DNA from: Azorinus chamasolen
Lineage: Eukaryota > Mollusca > Bivalvia > Cardiida > Solecurtidae
DNA length: 64,000 nucleotides
Reading direction: 5' to 3'
Assembly (NCBI GenBank): GCA_963576725.1
Contig: OY755237.1
Location: 66,312,269-66,376,268 of the forward strand
The translations under genes were made by a program, and so were the position numbers. Shown piece after piece: positions 42,601 through 53,703 of the stretch (position 1 is its first letter; each line of letters begins with the position of its first letter). The notes below the pieces were generated by a model. It did no database searches. It worked only from the letters and a program-made list of their open reading frames with translations, and had not been told where the DNA came from.

Positions 42601-42639
42601 GGTTCATGTGTACGCACGTTTACGTCGTTGCCAACAGCG

Positions 42640-42847
42640 TACAGTAAAACCTCTCTATAACGGCCACTAAATTACATCAAGTATTTTGTGTTAAAGGCAG
42701 GTGGCTGCTTCAAGCAAGGTGAAAGTAAAACAGAACGCTCCAATAGGAGCGTTCTGTTTTACTTTCACCTTGCTTGAAGCAGCCACCTGCCCTAAATGCC
42801 AACCAATTAACACAATTTAGTGGCCGTTATAGAGAGGTTTTACTGTA
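42640..42847. mobile_element. Family G MITE with a perfect 46 bp stem
   Basis: Ends are TACAGTAAAACCTCTCTATA and GAGAGGTTTTACTGTA. Arms at 42,696-42,741 and 42,746-42,791 pair without mismatch around a four-base loop. Where other copies have CTTAAAGC/GCTTTAAG, this one has CTTCAAGC and GCTTGAAG, a matched change in both arms. Confidence 0.93.
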
Positions 42848-43056
42848 TAAAGAAGAAACTGTCCTAAACGCCCATTCATTTACTGAGCATGGGGTTCTGA
42901 AAATGCATGTGGTTGCTTAATGCTGGATAAAAGTAATACAGAACGCTCCTATACGAGCATTCTGTATGACCTTTGACCTGTATTAAGCTGCTACCTTCCT
43001 TACATACCCATAATTAGACAGTTGTATGGCTGTTTAAGACAGCTTCTGCTGTACAC
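42848..43056. mobile_element. Family I MITE
   Basis: It abuts the G element. CTTAATGCTGGATAAAAGTA and the AGAACGCTCCTATACGAGCA core are present. The right part CTGTTTAAGACAGCTTCTGC ends near GCTGTAC. Confidence 0.72.
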
Positions 43057-43575
43057 AGGTTCGAGAATTCTTGAAGTGGCTGTCTACTAAAGATATGCTC
43101 TATTTGCGTATTGCATAATATATATCTGATTCTTCAGCATTTTGCATTGACAAAAGTGACTGTCTTCATGTACCTTTATAAATATTCTACTGATCAAAAT
43201 GCATAAAGTCATCGAGTCGTTCCAGTATATTCACAGAGTAAATGGTTTTGGTTCCAAACACACCGGTATAAAATCGACGAAGCAGTCTATTCCGAGCCAA
43301 CTTTGCCACATGGCCGCCATTTAGGCTTTTAATTTCTCTTGCTAACTCGTCAATATTCTGTCCGTAAATATTACTTTAACCCTTAAGTCCCATACTCGTC
43401 CAAATCAGACTTTGATTTCCATGCATTTGTCATATTGAAGAGAATATCGCATACAAATAATATACCGGTATAAATCATTGCTATCCATACGCTCAACAGA
43501 CAACCTTGACTTTTAGGGCTCCTTCGGGAACTCTCTGATCTGGACCAAGACTGCTTGTCTGTGTCCCATATATAG

Positions 43576-43804
43576 TTTACCCATTCCCTCATATTGACGA
43601 CGTTTGGCGTCCTTTTAATAGTCCTTTTTTGAAATCATTGTGATAAATAAAGCATTTGCTCCTATAGAGCAAATGCTCTATTTATCACAGTGGTTTCAAA
43701 ACTACACAGTTCTACATTTTACTTTTCTGTAGTAAATGCTTCTTTTCGGTAGATTCATTAAAAGACGTTGGTTCTAAAAATAACCCATGAGGTAATGGGT
43801 TTAA
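43576..43804 (+). mobile_element. Family C MITE
   Basis: Left TTTACCCATTCCCTCATATT, right GAGGTAATGGGTTTAA. The apex GCTCCTATAGAGC lost two bases from one side; the arms are otherwise nearly perfect. Confidence 0.82.
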
Positions 43805-43985
43805 GGGGTTAACTGCGTTTGACCTTAACACATTATCAGTAGTTTGTGTCCAATGTTTTAAGAGTGTTTGAAACTAATTAGATGAGGTTTTATAATGGCA
43901 CTACAAACCATAGAAGTTTTTATCCTAAACTTTGGTCCTAAACTATTTTCAAAGTGTATCAGGAATTAGGCTATATGGTGACGAA

Positions 43986-44104
43986 AGGGCGAGTGAGTGA
44001 GTTGGGTTTAAAGGGCGAGTGAGTGAGTTGGGATTAAAGGGCGAGTGTGTGAATTGGGTTTAAAGGGCGAGTGAGTGAGTTGGGATTTAAACAGCGAGTG
44101 TGTG
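43986..44104. repeat. ~27 bp tandem repeat
   Basis: AAAGGGCGAGTGAGTGAGTT plus GGG(T/A)TT recurs about four to five times with little divergence. Confidence 0.9.
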
Positions 44105-44253
44105 AGCCATGCAAAACAATCTGTAGAATCAAATATTGATACATCCAAAACATAGGGTAGATTCTGATCTAGACAGTTTATACAAGAGCCTTCTGATCTG
44201 TGTCTATTTTGTTTGCAATGTCATCAAATGGCGTCTCTATACGTTGAAGGGTT

Positions 44254-44793
44254 AATTTCTGTGTCAGATATATATGCATGCCCTTATTTGGTACCGTCCT
44301 GTAGGGTAATGTCTATTTTGGGATCATAAAATGAAGTAGTGCGTGTTAGGAGTGGAGTTTCGTCATGTTTAATACTGTAAGACCAAGCAAGTTACGTGAC
44401 ACAATTTAAACGACTAAACATAGAAAAAAGGTTTCAACAGAAACAACTCTTTATGAGACAGTCTGACTCAGTATAATGCTAAATCAATAATGAATTATGT
44501 ATTACCATAAATACATTCGCTCACCAAATGGTGCCATTGTCATGAAAAGGAATATTACCCCCCTGACTAGCCAAATTAAAACCGTAAATATGAGCTACTA
44601 ATATCGACATCAACCTATAAATTTTCATAAAATTTAGTTGAAATCTGAGATGTGATTTACGGGTTAGAATATAATGTCCTTAGTCTGCTAGCCCATATCA
44701 CATTGTAAAATATGTGTACATCATTATATTAATGTATAAAGTCCATACACTACCACTTGGCTTGGAAAATCTGATTCTAGCAGATTATATATG
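44254..44793. other. Unannotated intergenic sequence
   Basis: No gene or clear repeat is recognised. Confidence 0.4.
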
Positions 44794-45000
44794 TACAGTA
44801 GAACCTGTCCTAAGCGGTCGTTCATTTATTGAACAAAGGAGTCTTAAAACAGGCGTTACCTTATTGCAGACCAAAGGTAATGCAGAAAGCTCCTATAGGA
44901 GTTTTCTGCATTGCGTTTGACCTGCAGTAAGCCAGCACCTGCCTTACAGACCCATAATTACACCTCGTTGTGATGGACGCTTAAGACATGTTCTGCCGTA
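44794..45000. mobile_element. Family I MITE, reference-quality copy
   Basis: Ends are TACAGTAGAACCTGTCCTAA and AAGACATGTTCTGCCGTA. The core TAATGCAGAAAGCTCCTATA pairs with its mirror to TGCATTGCGTTTGACCTGCA. Confidence 0.85.
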
Positions 45001-45128
45001 ATTCAATATGTGTAGGACTATTTTAATTTAGAGATACAACCCATTGTAGTTAATAACAGATTGTCGACAACACACTCTCTTGAGTATTTTTGTAACAAAT
45101 ACGATCACCACAAATGAACGATAGTCGT

Positions 45129-45315
45129 ATACAGTAGACCTGTCTTAAACGGCCATCAAAATTGAGGTCTAAGTATGGGTCTGTAAGGCATGTGGTGTCT
45201 AAATGCAGGTCAAAGGTAATGCAGAATGTTCCTATGGCCTTGCATTAAGCAGTCATCTGCCTTTAAGACTGCTATGTTCAATAAATGAGTGACCGCTTTG
45301 GACAGGTTCTACTGT
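45129..45315. mobile_element. Family I MITE
   Basis: Ends are TACAGTAGACCTGTCTTAAA and GACAGGTTCTACTGTA. The right half of the hairpin is deleted after AATGTTCCTATGG. Confidence 0.78.
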
Positions 45316-45334
45316 AGGGTAAATCTGAAATGTT

Positions 45335-45522
45335 CGACTAAAAAGAGGCCTAATCATGAGTCTGCAAGGCAGGTGGAAGCTTAATGCAGGTCAAAATTAC
45401 TACAAAACGCTCCTATAGGGGCCTTCTGCATTACGTTTGCCCAGCATGAAGTAACCACCTGCTTTTAAAGACTTCTGTGTTCAATAAATAAAAGACCGCT
45501 TAATACAGGTTCTACTTTATAT
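45335..45522. mobile_element. Family I MITE
   Basis: Left terminus is eroded; AAGAGGCCTAATCATGAGTC, AACGCTCCTATAGGGGCC and CAGGTTCTACTTTATA identify it. Three I copies thus lie within 730 bases. Confidence 0.7.
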
Positions 45523-45754
45523 TATACTCTTAGCCATTTTTATTTAATGAATCCAACCAATCAAATGTTGTCTTGCAAACGAGATTAATATAATATGATT
45601 AGGAGAAATAAAAGAAGCAATTTCATTTAATTTGACATTAAAATTTTCTTAAGGTGTCGCAATACCCTGATTTGCTCTTGTATAGGACATTGACATAGTA
45701 AAATAAAACATGACATTAACATGCAACATGCTGTTGGCGATTGAGTGATTGCAC

Positions 45755-45925
45755 ATGCAAACAGTTTGGAACATGATGAGATGCTGAGTAACACGGCGTC
45801 TTCTCATCAGGATAACAACTGTTATACATTCAACATTTTGGTAGACAAATTGATTATAGCTTGGGTTTTGAAAATGTAGCTGGTGAAACTTTTTGTAAAA
45901 GTAATTTGCTCAACAGGCTAATGTT
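45755..45925. mobile_element. Family D MITE (D1)
   Basis: CATGCAAACAGTTTGGAACA, AGATGCTGAGTAACACGGCG and TTTGCTCAACAGGCTAATG are present; arms are diverged. Confidence 0.6.
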
Positions 45926-46107
45926 CGCTGACAGTTTTGTTGGAAATGTGACAGAACGTCGACAGACAGAACCTGAACCAATCGTAATTACTCGCCGTAT
46001 TCCGTCAGAGTTCAGAATATAAGTCTTATTTCGATAGAAATAGCCGAGGTGTTCCGAGTGAACCTGAACACGACGATATACCGACACGGCAAAGTACTGA
46101 AGCAAAA

Positions 46108-46575
46108 CATCGCGAGTGCCTGTATCAGCATCAACAACATAATGAATGCTGAATACATATTGGAGGACATGGGGAATTAACCATTTCCCTAATATAAATT
46201 ATGAAAGGGGGTGATCCCCCGAGAGCAAAAATTGCAACACAAAAAGAGAAAATTGCAGACTCGGTTTTATTGAGTCTGTTCATGAACAGTAATTGAAAGT
46301 GCAACACTGCTCACGCCCCCTAGCACCGGCTTAAGCGGTATTCAATTTTCAGAACAAGAAGTACTGAAATTCATGATCTCGAAGGATCAGAAGGTATAAC
46401 AACACTGAGAATGAAGTAAACACTTTTTACGCCTTTACAAACAGAGTAGACCCAGATCAGATGGTTCTGTTTGTTTACGGAATTATATAAATCTGATCCT
46501 ACAGTTTTTGTCTAAAACATCGACAGAACCTGTATCAGCATTAACCACGTAATTAATGAATGCTGAATACATATA
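46108..46575. repeat. Pair of ~55 bp direct repeats
   Basis: ACATCG(C/A)... CCTGTATCAGCAT and AATGAATGCTGAATACATAT occur at 46,108-46,160 and 46,518-46,575, about 400 bases apart. They bracket the family M copy and an A fragment. Confidence 0.7.
46197..46425. repeat. Family M dispersed repeat, copy 3
   Basis: GAGAGCAAAAATTGCAACAC, TTGAAAGTGCAACACTGCTC and TAGCACCGGCTTAAGCGG are present. This copy is closest to copy 2. Confidence 0.7.
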
Positions 46576-46682
46576 CTTTTGCACACGCCTTTGCAAAAAG
46601 AGTAGATCCAGATCAAATGGCTCCTGTAGGAGCCATTTGATCTGAGTCTATGAATATCCATGAAGTGACCAATTCTCCCTTT
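46575..46682 (+). mobile_element. Family A hairpin with compensated arms
   Basis: The perfect hairpin GATCAAATGGCTCC / GGAGCCATTTGATC (46,611-46,642) differs from the family consensus GATCAGACGGCTCC at two sites, each matched in the opposite arm. TTTTGCACACGCCTTTGC precedes it. Confidence 0.75.
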
Positions 46683-46757
46683 ATTGTTCATTGGAGAAAG
46701 GGTTGATTGGTGATTTGGATAATGTTATCATATTCTCATATTAGTTCTCATAATCAA

Positions 46758-46995
46758 TTAACCCTTTTCATGATCAAGATACATATTCACATATTTGCGA
46801 ACAAACAATACCCAGACCAGACTGCTCATGTAGGAGCTGCCTGGTCAGTTTCTGCTCTGTTTACTAATGAAGCAATATAGACCTTGGTCCGGTTTCACGA
46901 ACATACTTAATACTTATATAATGTATATATAGTTCTACACTTTATGCATTGGCCAAATATTCCCACGTTCATTTGCAATATAACAACTCAGTTTA
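46758..46995 (+). mobile_element. Degraded family A MITE
   Basis: TTAACCCTTTTCATGATCAA and the core CCAGACTGCTCATGTAGGAG are recognisable; the right half is heavily diverged. Confidence 0.55.
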
Positions 46996-47375
46996 TTAAC
47001 CATTTCCTTCGTACGAACGCCTATTTGCGCATTTGCAAAGAGAGTATACCCAGATCAGATGGCTCTTATAGGAGCCGTCTGATCAGGGTCTGCTCTGTTT
47101 GTTAGTGGAATTTGAAAGATCTGTTTATTTACTTTCTAAGATGGCTACAACGTTCCACCATCCATTTTTTATCAGAACTATTTTGTCCATGAATATACAA
47201 TACAATACAGTTTACTGCATTAAACATACACGTATGCTTATAGCAAATTACAAACTACATAAAACAATTATGAGCATGACATGGATTTACAGAAGAGCAC
47301 AACTTTAACAGTGAAGGTATATAAACATGCAGTAGGTACTAAATTTGGAATAAATATAGAACATGAAAACGGTTT
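46996..47375 (+). mobile_element. Family B MITE with internal insertion
   Basis: It begins TTAACCATTTCCTTCGTACG with core CAGATGGCTCTTATAGGAGC. After TTTGTCCATGAATATA (47,200) about 125 unrelated bases precede the family's ATGCAGTAGGTACTAAATTT. A canonical right TTAA is not preserved. Confidence 0.75.
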
Positions 47376-47761
47376 ATATTCATAAAGTAATTCTTTCTAA
47401 CATAAATACACTATTCATTACTGACGTAAGGTCTATCAAATACCGTCATGCTAACAAAGGGATTTCCAAGTTGAGCAGCTAATGGCAAAGTTAACGTGCG
47501 ACTATTTTCAATTTATTCTATTAGTATTTTTATTATACGGTGTAACTGTTGACGTTCTTGTGTCATTTCCCAATTTCCTACTAGACTTATGTTCTATGTT
47601 TTGTTAATATGCTGCAAACTGGTCGACACGATATGTGGGGATAACTGGTTTTTGTGTAATGTGGCGCATGGTTTTAGTCATGTCGAAAAGTTGTCATGTC
47701 AGGGTTTGGCATATGAACGATCTGGACGTATCGTTGAATTCTTGAAAACCTCTGTGTCCTA

Positions 47762-48118
47762 AGTATGAACAAGGTTGATGTAATATAACACTTGAATATA
47801 TATTATCAGGGTTGGTGTAATGTACTACTTGAATTTATATTATCAAGGTTGGTGTAATATAATACTTGAATCTATATCATTAAGGTTTGTGCAATATAAC
47901 ACTTGAATCTATATTATTAAGGTTGGTGTAATGTAATACTTGAATCTATATAATTAAGGTTGATGTAATATGATACTTGAATCTAAATTATTAAGGTTGG
48001 TGTAATAACAGTAATATAATACTTGAATCTATATTGTTAAGGTTGATGTAATGTAATATTTTAATTTATGTTATCAAGTTTGATGTAATATAATACTTGA
48101 ATCCAAATCATTATCATT
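47762..48118. repeat. ~44 bp tandem repeat, about eight units
   Basis: Units contain AAGGTTGGTGTAAT(A/G)TAATAC, then TTGAATCTATATTATT. Divergence between units is modest. Confidence 0.9.
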
Positions 48119-48119
48119 A

Positions 48120-48205
48120 ATCATTATCATTAATGATAATAATAATAATAATAATAATAATGATAAAAATAATAATAACAAGAATAATAATAATTACTAT
48201 TATTA
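48120..48205. repeat. (AAT)n microsatellite
   Basis: AATAATAATAATAATAATAA with interruptions, followed by ATTACTATTATTATT. It directly extends the preceding minisatellite. Confidence 0.93.
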
Positions 48206-48524
48206 TTAACATGAAATATAATCACTGATTAAAAGATGTGTTGTTTGATGAAGAAGTTGACTTGACCAATGTTATATTCATTACGTGCATTTTCGATTTT
48301 TAAAGCTCGAATCTCCAATCTCCTTTTTGTTGTCTTCTAAAGATTCCTTGGTGTTTACATAAATATTTTATTGTAGACATGATGGACATATGCACGAGTG
48401 TGTCTTTCTAGGCGAACATTCGCCCTATTTAGCCTTATTTTTGTGCGCCTTTGTGATTATATACTAAACGCATTTCTATGTTTACTCGTATTCTTAAACC
48501 AGTTAATTACATACCACTAGAGGG

Positions 48525-48662
48525 TTAATACACGGTTTTCGGGCAATAACATCTGTAGTGTCCCGAGGGGCTGGTGTTGTCCCGAGCCCGAAGGGCGAGG
48601 GCAACAACTGTACCAAGGGGACACTGCAGATGTTATTGCCCGAATAAACGTGTATTATCGCT
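48525..48662. mobile_element. GC-rich foldback element
   Basis: Arms TTCGGGCAATAACATCTG(T/C)A and complement pair with a few mismatches, then TGTCCC/GGGACA and GTTGTC. The outer ends TTAATACACG and CGTGTATTATCGC form a terminal inverted pair. It is much more GC-rich than its surroundings. Confidence 0.7.
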
Positions 48663-49036
48663 ATTATTGCATAAAACCTTTTTTCTGCTTTCCTGTGTTC
48701 ATTTAATTGATAAAAATACAACCATAATTATACGCTATTTCTTTGACGGTTCATTCGATTTACGCTGTTACTGGACACTGTTAAAACGCTGTAGTCCTCG
48801 CGTCTACTGTTGACATAAGGCCCAGCAAAAGTATAATTAAAACCGTTCAACAACAGCGCGTGAGTGCGATAATCGCTTTTTTAATACATGGGTAATCGGG
48901 ACCACAACAGCACGTTTTATGAACAGAACATAATTTTATTCAGATTTGTACAAAGTACCTCGTCTGATATTACACATATATACATACAAAAGTCACGTGA
49001 CATATACAACTACAACAATAGAGGATGAAAAATTTG

Positions 49037-49933
49037 CTAACGTATATTTAGGGTCTGTCTAATATTCAAAGCAGTTTTTATATATTTACTTAAATTACAC
49101 ATAATTGTTTTATTTGTAGAACCCATCAACTCAACAAATTTCATCATAGAAGGTCTATTTATGTAATATTTTTTAATATATTGTTTCCGTAAATCATTAA
49201 ACCGACTACAGACACACATGAAGTGAAGCTCGTCTTCTAGGTCATCATACTCGCAGAGTAAACACTTTCTCTCATTTCTAGGCAATCTATTACTCTTGTA
49301 TCTACCAGTATGTACTCTCAAGGAACGTGAAGACAGTCTTATTCTAGATAGGTTACACCTTAAGGTATAAGGCAAAATATTCAAATAAGACTCATATTCA
49401 AAATGTGTTTTAAACCATTTAAACGATTTCAATACTGGACTATTTTCAACAGTAACATGCCATCTTTGTATAAAACTGTCAACTACTCTTTGTTTAAAAA
49501 TAAGAGAAAATGCATTAACATTCAATGCAGCAACGTTATAAAATACATTACCAAACCCATATTCATTTAAAAGTTTCTGGATACATGTAACCCAGTTGTT
49601 ATAGCCCTTTTCACAATCTTTCAGACTTTCTTCATACACGGTTTTAATCAATATAGTATCACTGTTTGCAACTTTAAACCAGTATTTGATAATTCTCACA
49701 TATCGAGATACATATAGAGGATAACGGCAAAGTTCCCCATAAACTGCAGCTGAACTTGTATTTAATCTAACACCAAGGATTCGCTTACAAAATTTCAAAT
49801 GTAATCTTTCAATATCATTAAACTTATTAAAACCCCAAATTCCAGAGCTATAACATAAGATGTACCCAACAAATGAGTCAAAAGGTTGGCATAAAATTCT
49901 TGGCTTAAGATTTACCTTTTTGCAACTATACAA
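49037..49933 (-). pseudogene. LINE C-terminal region with zinc knuckle
   Basis: A 298-residue frame follows the reverse transcriptase in element order. It has the typical LINE post-RT pattern LYSSGIWGF near residue 28-36, then KRILGVRLNTS. Near residue 225-243 it has a C-x2-C-x9-H-x2-C motif (CLLC...ELHFMC), a nucleic-acid-binding knuckle of LINE proteins. A stop or frameshift separates it from the RT. It is the longest open frame in the window and is element-derived, not a host gene. Confidence 0.82.
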
Positions 49934-49983
49934 TAAAGCATTTAAGGCTTTAAGTGCTTTACCACATATATTATCCTAGTTTT

Positions 49984-50977
49984 TCAAAAACTACCCGTAT
50001 AATTAAAGACAGTTCCCAAATAATTAAAACTGTTGACCACTTCTAACAATTCACCATTATAATACCAGAACTCACCATTTTTCAATCCACCTCTTTTTCT
50101 AAAAACAACAATTTTCGTTTTGTCCGTGTTTACCTCCAAACTCCATGAGTTACAGTAAGCATATAAACTATTTAATTTATCTTGCAGTTCGTCAACTGAT
50201 TTACATACCAGGGCCATGTCATCCGCAAATAACAACAATATAAGTACAATATCATTAAATTTAACCCACTATCAATGCCATCTTGAAGAGATAATTCTAG
50301 ATCTTCAAGAAACAGTGACACTAAAATCGGAGAAGCAACTTCTCCCTGACGCAAGCTCACTGCATACTCAAAGTATTCCGAATAACTATTACAATGCTTT
50401 ACACATGACTTAACTTTACCATAAATGTCTCTAAATACTCGTAGTAGCTTACCCTGTATTCCTGTTTTATAGAGTTTATACCACAGTGCATTTCTATTAA
50501 TACTATCAAAACATTTTTTTAAGTCAACAAAGCAAACATATAGCCTTTTGTTTTCATTTAAATATTTTTGGATCACTGATAACAAAATAAACATGTGATC
50601 AACTGTTGAATTGCATTTCTTAAACCCAAACTGGGCATCTGATATTCTATCATTTTGTAGACAAAATAATTCAATTCTATTACATGTATTTAAGACAGTG
50701 GTAAATAGTTTAGCCATACAACTGACTAAAATTATACCTCTATAATTACCAACACAGTTTGGGTCGCCTTTTTTATACAACGGTATTAGTACACCTTCCA
50801 TCCATGAAAGTGCCCTGAGTTTGAAATACGATTGAATATGTCACATAAGTGAGATGCAATAATATCAATACATTCTATGAAATATTCATTTAAAATACAA
50901 TCCCGACCAGGATACTTGCCAGCTTTCAATTTCTTTGCGGTTTTGAGTATTTCCTGAAAAGTAATAGGTACATCCAA
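49984..50977 (-). pseudogene. Reverse transcriptase domain, frameshifted
   Basis: This is the catalytic core of the LINE. In the 209-residue frame 50,801-50,172, NYRGI lies at residues 19-23, QFGF at 57-60, FVDLKKCFD at 91-99 (D93 being the first catalytic Asp) and RQGEVASP at 151-158, where the family has RQG..LSP. The second catalytic block FADD is in a different frame (residues 4-7 of 50,238-49,984), so a frameshift lies near 50,240. The KAGKYPGRD motif upstream (50,977-50,786) is in a third segment. The enzyme would copy LINE RNA into DNA at the target site. This copy cannot do so. Confidence 0.88.
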
Positions 50978-51528
50978 TTCCTGGAAAGAACCATCAGTAT
51001 CGCCAAAATTGTGATTATTACAAAACTGCTCAGCTTCATGGTTTTTTCCTGAAATATATCATCACTCAAGGTCGAAAAATACTCATGAAATTCTTCTACT
51101 GATATAGAATCATTGCATTTAGTATTTTTCGTCTTAAAGTATTTCCAAAATTGTTTCGGTTTACTTTTTATCAAACTCTCAATTTGATTTCTTTTCTCTA
51201 TCAAATACTCGTTTTTTCTTCAGACAGATATTTTTATATTCCTTTTTTCGTAAACACAATCTCTTTCTGTTGGGAACAGTTTTAAAACATTAGATATACG
51301 AAAGGATTCTATGTATACATTTTTATATTGCTGACATTCATTATCAAAACACTCAGCTCCCTCACTCAGGGATACATCTGAAAAACACTGTTGATTTTTC
51401 GGCTTAACTCGTTTAGCAAACAAAGGATCAGTTACCTCCCTTATAATATGGGTAAAATCATTCCAATCGTCATTCCACTTAAAACGAATACCATCATTGG
51501 TATTTTGTAAATGCGGAATAACATGCAA
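50926..51528 (-). pseudogene. LINE linker between endonuclease and RT, broken
   Basis: Two frames (51,528-51,220 and 51,204-50,926) carry features of the LINE linker: FDNECQQYKN, and then KPKQFWKYFK with EEFHEYFSTL. The two are separated by a stop or frameshift near 51,210. The usual endonuclease motifs are not seen upstream. Confidence 0.7.
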
Positions 51529-51690
51529 GAATATATTTTAGAATCAATTTTCATCTGAAAAATTGAAAATTTGACTTTTTTATATAATGGTGGTTTCAAA
51601 TCACTAGCAAACAATCGTTCACTGAATGCAAAATGAGATTCTCTAACGTGATCTTCGTGTAATTTCTGTATTCCAAGAAAGTAAACAAAC

Positions 51691-52240
51691 AATGACACGG
51701 AGGAGTACGCATTCAAAGCTAAAATCAGAGGATAGAAAAGAACAAAGGAAACTGTCCTCTCGCTTTGAGACACATAGTCCGCTTAACCCAAGAGAAAAGG
51801 AAGGCAATGCAAATGCGTTTATGACGAGGTCATACAGCGACTTCTCTTGGTATGGTATACATGTACATGCCGTCTATTTTGCACAATATTGGTATTTCCA
51901 TAGTCACGTGATTCACTGACGTCCTGTACGCACTAAATTTAGGTTGTTCTGCTTGTTTATTAATATTTTCCTGTGTCATTTTTTAGCAAACAAAACATAA
52001 AATTATGTCATTATGTATACAAAGCATCACACGTAGACATTTGACAGTTAAATGAGTGCGGAAATTGATGCTGATAAACTATAATAGTACGTTAACCGAT
52101 TTGGATATTTTTCCATATGCTGTCAATCTATATTCAAATTATATGTTTTTACTATGAATAATTTTACACATTTCTCAACGTCTTGCCAGACTGTATGTAT
52201 TTACATTATGGGCAAAACTCAAAGAGGTAAATGTTAGTAT
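51691..52240. other. Unannotated intergenic sequence
   Basis: No repeat or gene recognised beyond the LINE 5' break. Confidence 0.4.
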
Positions 52241-52249
52241 ACAACAGAA

Positions 52250-52443
52250 CTTACCTATAGTAACTATATAATGAAACAGCCTTGGGGTCTAACAGAACTG
52301 GTGGTTCCTTAACTCAGGTCGAATCTTATATATAAAGCTTCTGTATGAGCTTTCTGCATACTCCTGCATTAAGCTAACACCTATCCTAACGACTCAGAGT
52401 TTTATCCCTTTCTGATGGTCATTTAAAAGGGTTTTTACTGTAT
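52250..52443. mobile_element. Degraded family I element
   Basis: AACTCAGGTCGAATC, AAGCTTCTGTATGAGCTTTC and GGGTTTTTACTGTATA mark it. The left end is eroded. Confidence 0.55.
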
Positions 52444-52689
52444 AAACAAACGTACAGTAAATCGGAAAAATCAAAATTGCTCTAAAATTGCTTTAAAAGT
52501 GTTCAGTATTCTACTTTAGATCTCTTTCGATATGTTTTCATTCAAACTATGTATATGTTTTTTATGAAATGTCATTTTTATACATATACATGTATTGTCA
52601 ATGTCTTGCCTGGCCGTGTGCATTCCAGTAATTGGCAAAATTCGAAGATGTAAATTTCACTGGGAATAGAACCTGCTTATAGATACCAT

Positions 52690-52830
52690 ACAACAAATAA
52701 ACATTGGGATCAAACAAAACAGGTGGTTGCTTAACGCAGGACAACACGTAGGCACATTGCTAATACAGAAGCTTTCTGCATTAATTTCGTCCTTTGTGAC
52801 CAAGAATTACACCTCATTCTGGTGGCCTCG
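52690..52830. mobile_element. Degraded family I core
   Basis: CAGGTGGTTGCTTAACGCAG, AATACAGAAGCTTTCTGCAT and CACCTCATTCTGGTGG are recognisable; the right end runs directly into the H element. Confidence 0.5.
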
Positions 52831-52836
52831 CTACAG

Positions 52837-53036
52837 TACAGTAAAACCCCTCCAAAATCGTTCGTTCGATTTCATATAAATATCGGTCATGGGGACAGGT
52901 AACAGCTTCATGCGGGGTGAAAGTCATGCAGAAAGCTTCCATAGGAGCTTTCTGAATAAATTTCACCCTGCATTTAGCAGTCATTTGCATCAAAGTATTT
53001 TTTCTCTACTAGAGGTTTAGAGAGGTTTTACTGTAT
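52837..53036. mobile_element. Family H MITE
   Basis: Ends are TACAGTAAAACCCCTCCAAA and TTAGAGAGGTTTTACTGTA. Core ATGCAGAAAGCTTCCATAGG pairs with GAGCTTTCTGAAT. Confidence 0.82.
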
Positions 53037-53154
53037 ATAATAATTTAGGTAAAACCACAGTATTTGAAAATTCCGTCGTGTTCCAGTATGAGTGTCCGCA
53101 TGTATAAAACCTAAAATCTACAGCGACCACATAGAATGTCTAATTATGATGTGT

Positions 53155-53300
53155 TTCAAGACAGGTATAGGTGGTAGCTTATTTCAGGACGACATATATA
53201 CAGAAAGCTCTGGGTGCCCAGCATTAAGCAATCACCTGCTCTTACATACCTCCGTGTTTTTATTTTTGGTTATGTTCGCTCTCAGCAGGTTCTAGTATAC
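53155..53300. mobile_element. Degraded family I element
   Basis: CAGGTATAGGTGGTAGCTTA, CAGAAAGCTCTGGG and AGCAATCACCTGCTCTTACA are followed by GCAGGTTCTAGTATACA. Confidence 0.5.
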
Positions 53301-53447
53301 ATTGAAAAGACACTTTGATTCCGCTACATGTTGATTTTATAATAAAATATTTCGCAAGCTATGGTCGTTGACTTTGATACAATTACGAAGAAGAGACAAA
53401 ACAATTGGACGAAATTGAAATAATCACACAAACACCACCAAACTGCT

Positions 53448-53640
53448 TAACCCTTATCGTGCCAAGCACGACCCGACTTGATCTTGCAAACAACACGGAT
53501 CCCGGATGAGACTCCGAGTAACTCGGCGTCTCATCAGGATTCAAACTGTTTGACACTCGGTCGAAAGATCCTCAAACGCTTGAACGAATCAGAAGTAAGT
53601 AAAAACATGCAACATATCAGAGTTTTGACATATATTGTTT
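53448..53640. mobile_element. Family D MITE
   Basis: It starts TTAACCCTTATCGTGCCAAG. Core GAGACTCCGAGTAACTCGGC is followed by CAAACTGTTTGACACTCGGT. The right terminus is unclear. Confidence 0.65.
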
Positions 53641-53703
53641 TTTAGCACAATAAAGGTTAATGGCTTGATTAACCACGTGATTCCAGACTGTGGGTTCGCA
53701 TGA

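Larger units (their letters stand above)
48930..51690 (-). mobile_element. Broken non-LTR retrotransposon (LINE)
   Basis: In minus-strand order it contains a linker region (51,528-50,926), a reverse transcriptase (50,977-49,984) and a long C-terminal region (49,933-49,037). It ends in an AATAAA-like signal near 48,940. The endonuclease expected upstream is not visible, so the copy is 5' truncated. At least four frame breaks separate the parts. Clade (Jockey, CR1, I or other) cannot be fixed by eye. No clear target duplication or poly(A) tail was found. Confidence 0.85.

Noticed and set aside
48930..51690. Intact LINE
   Set aside because: RT motifs lie in different frames, stops interrupt the linker, and the endonuclease is missing.
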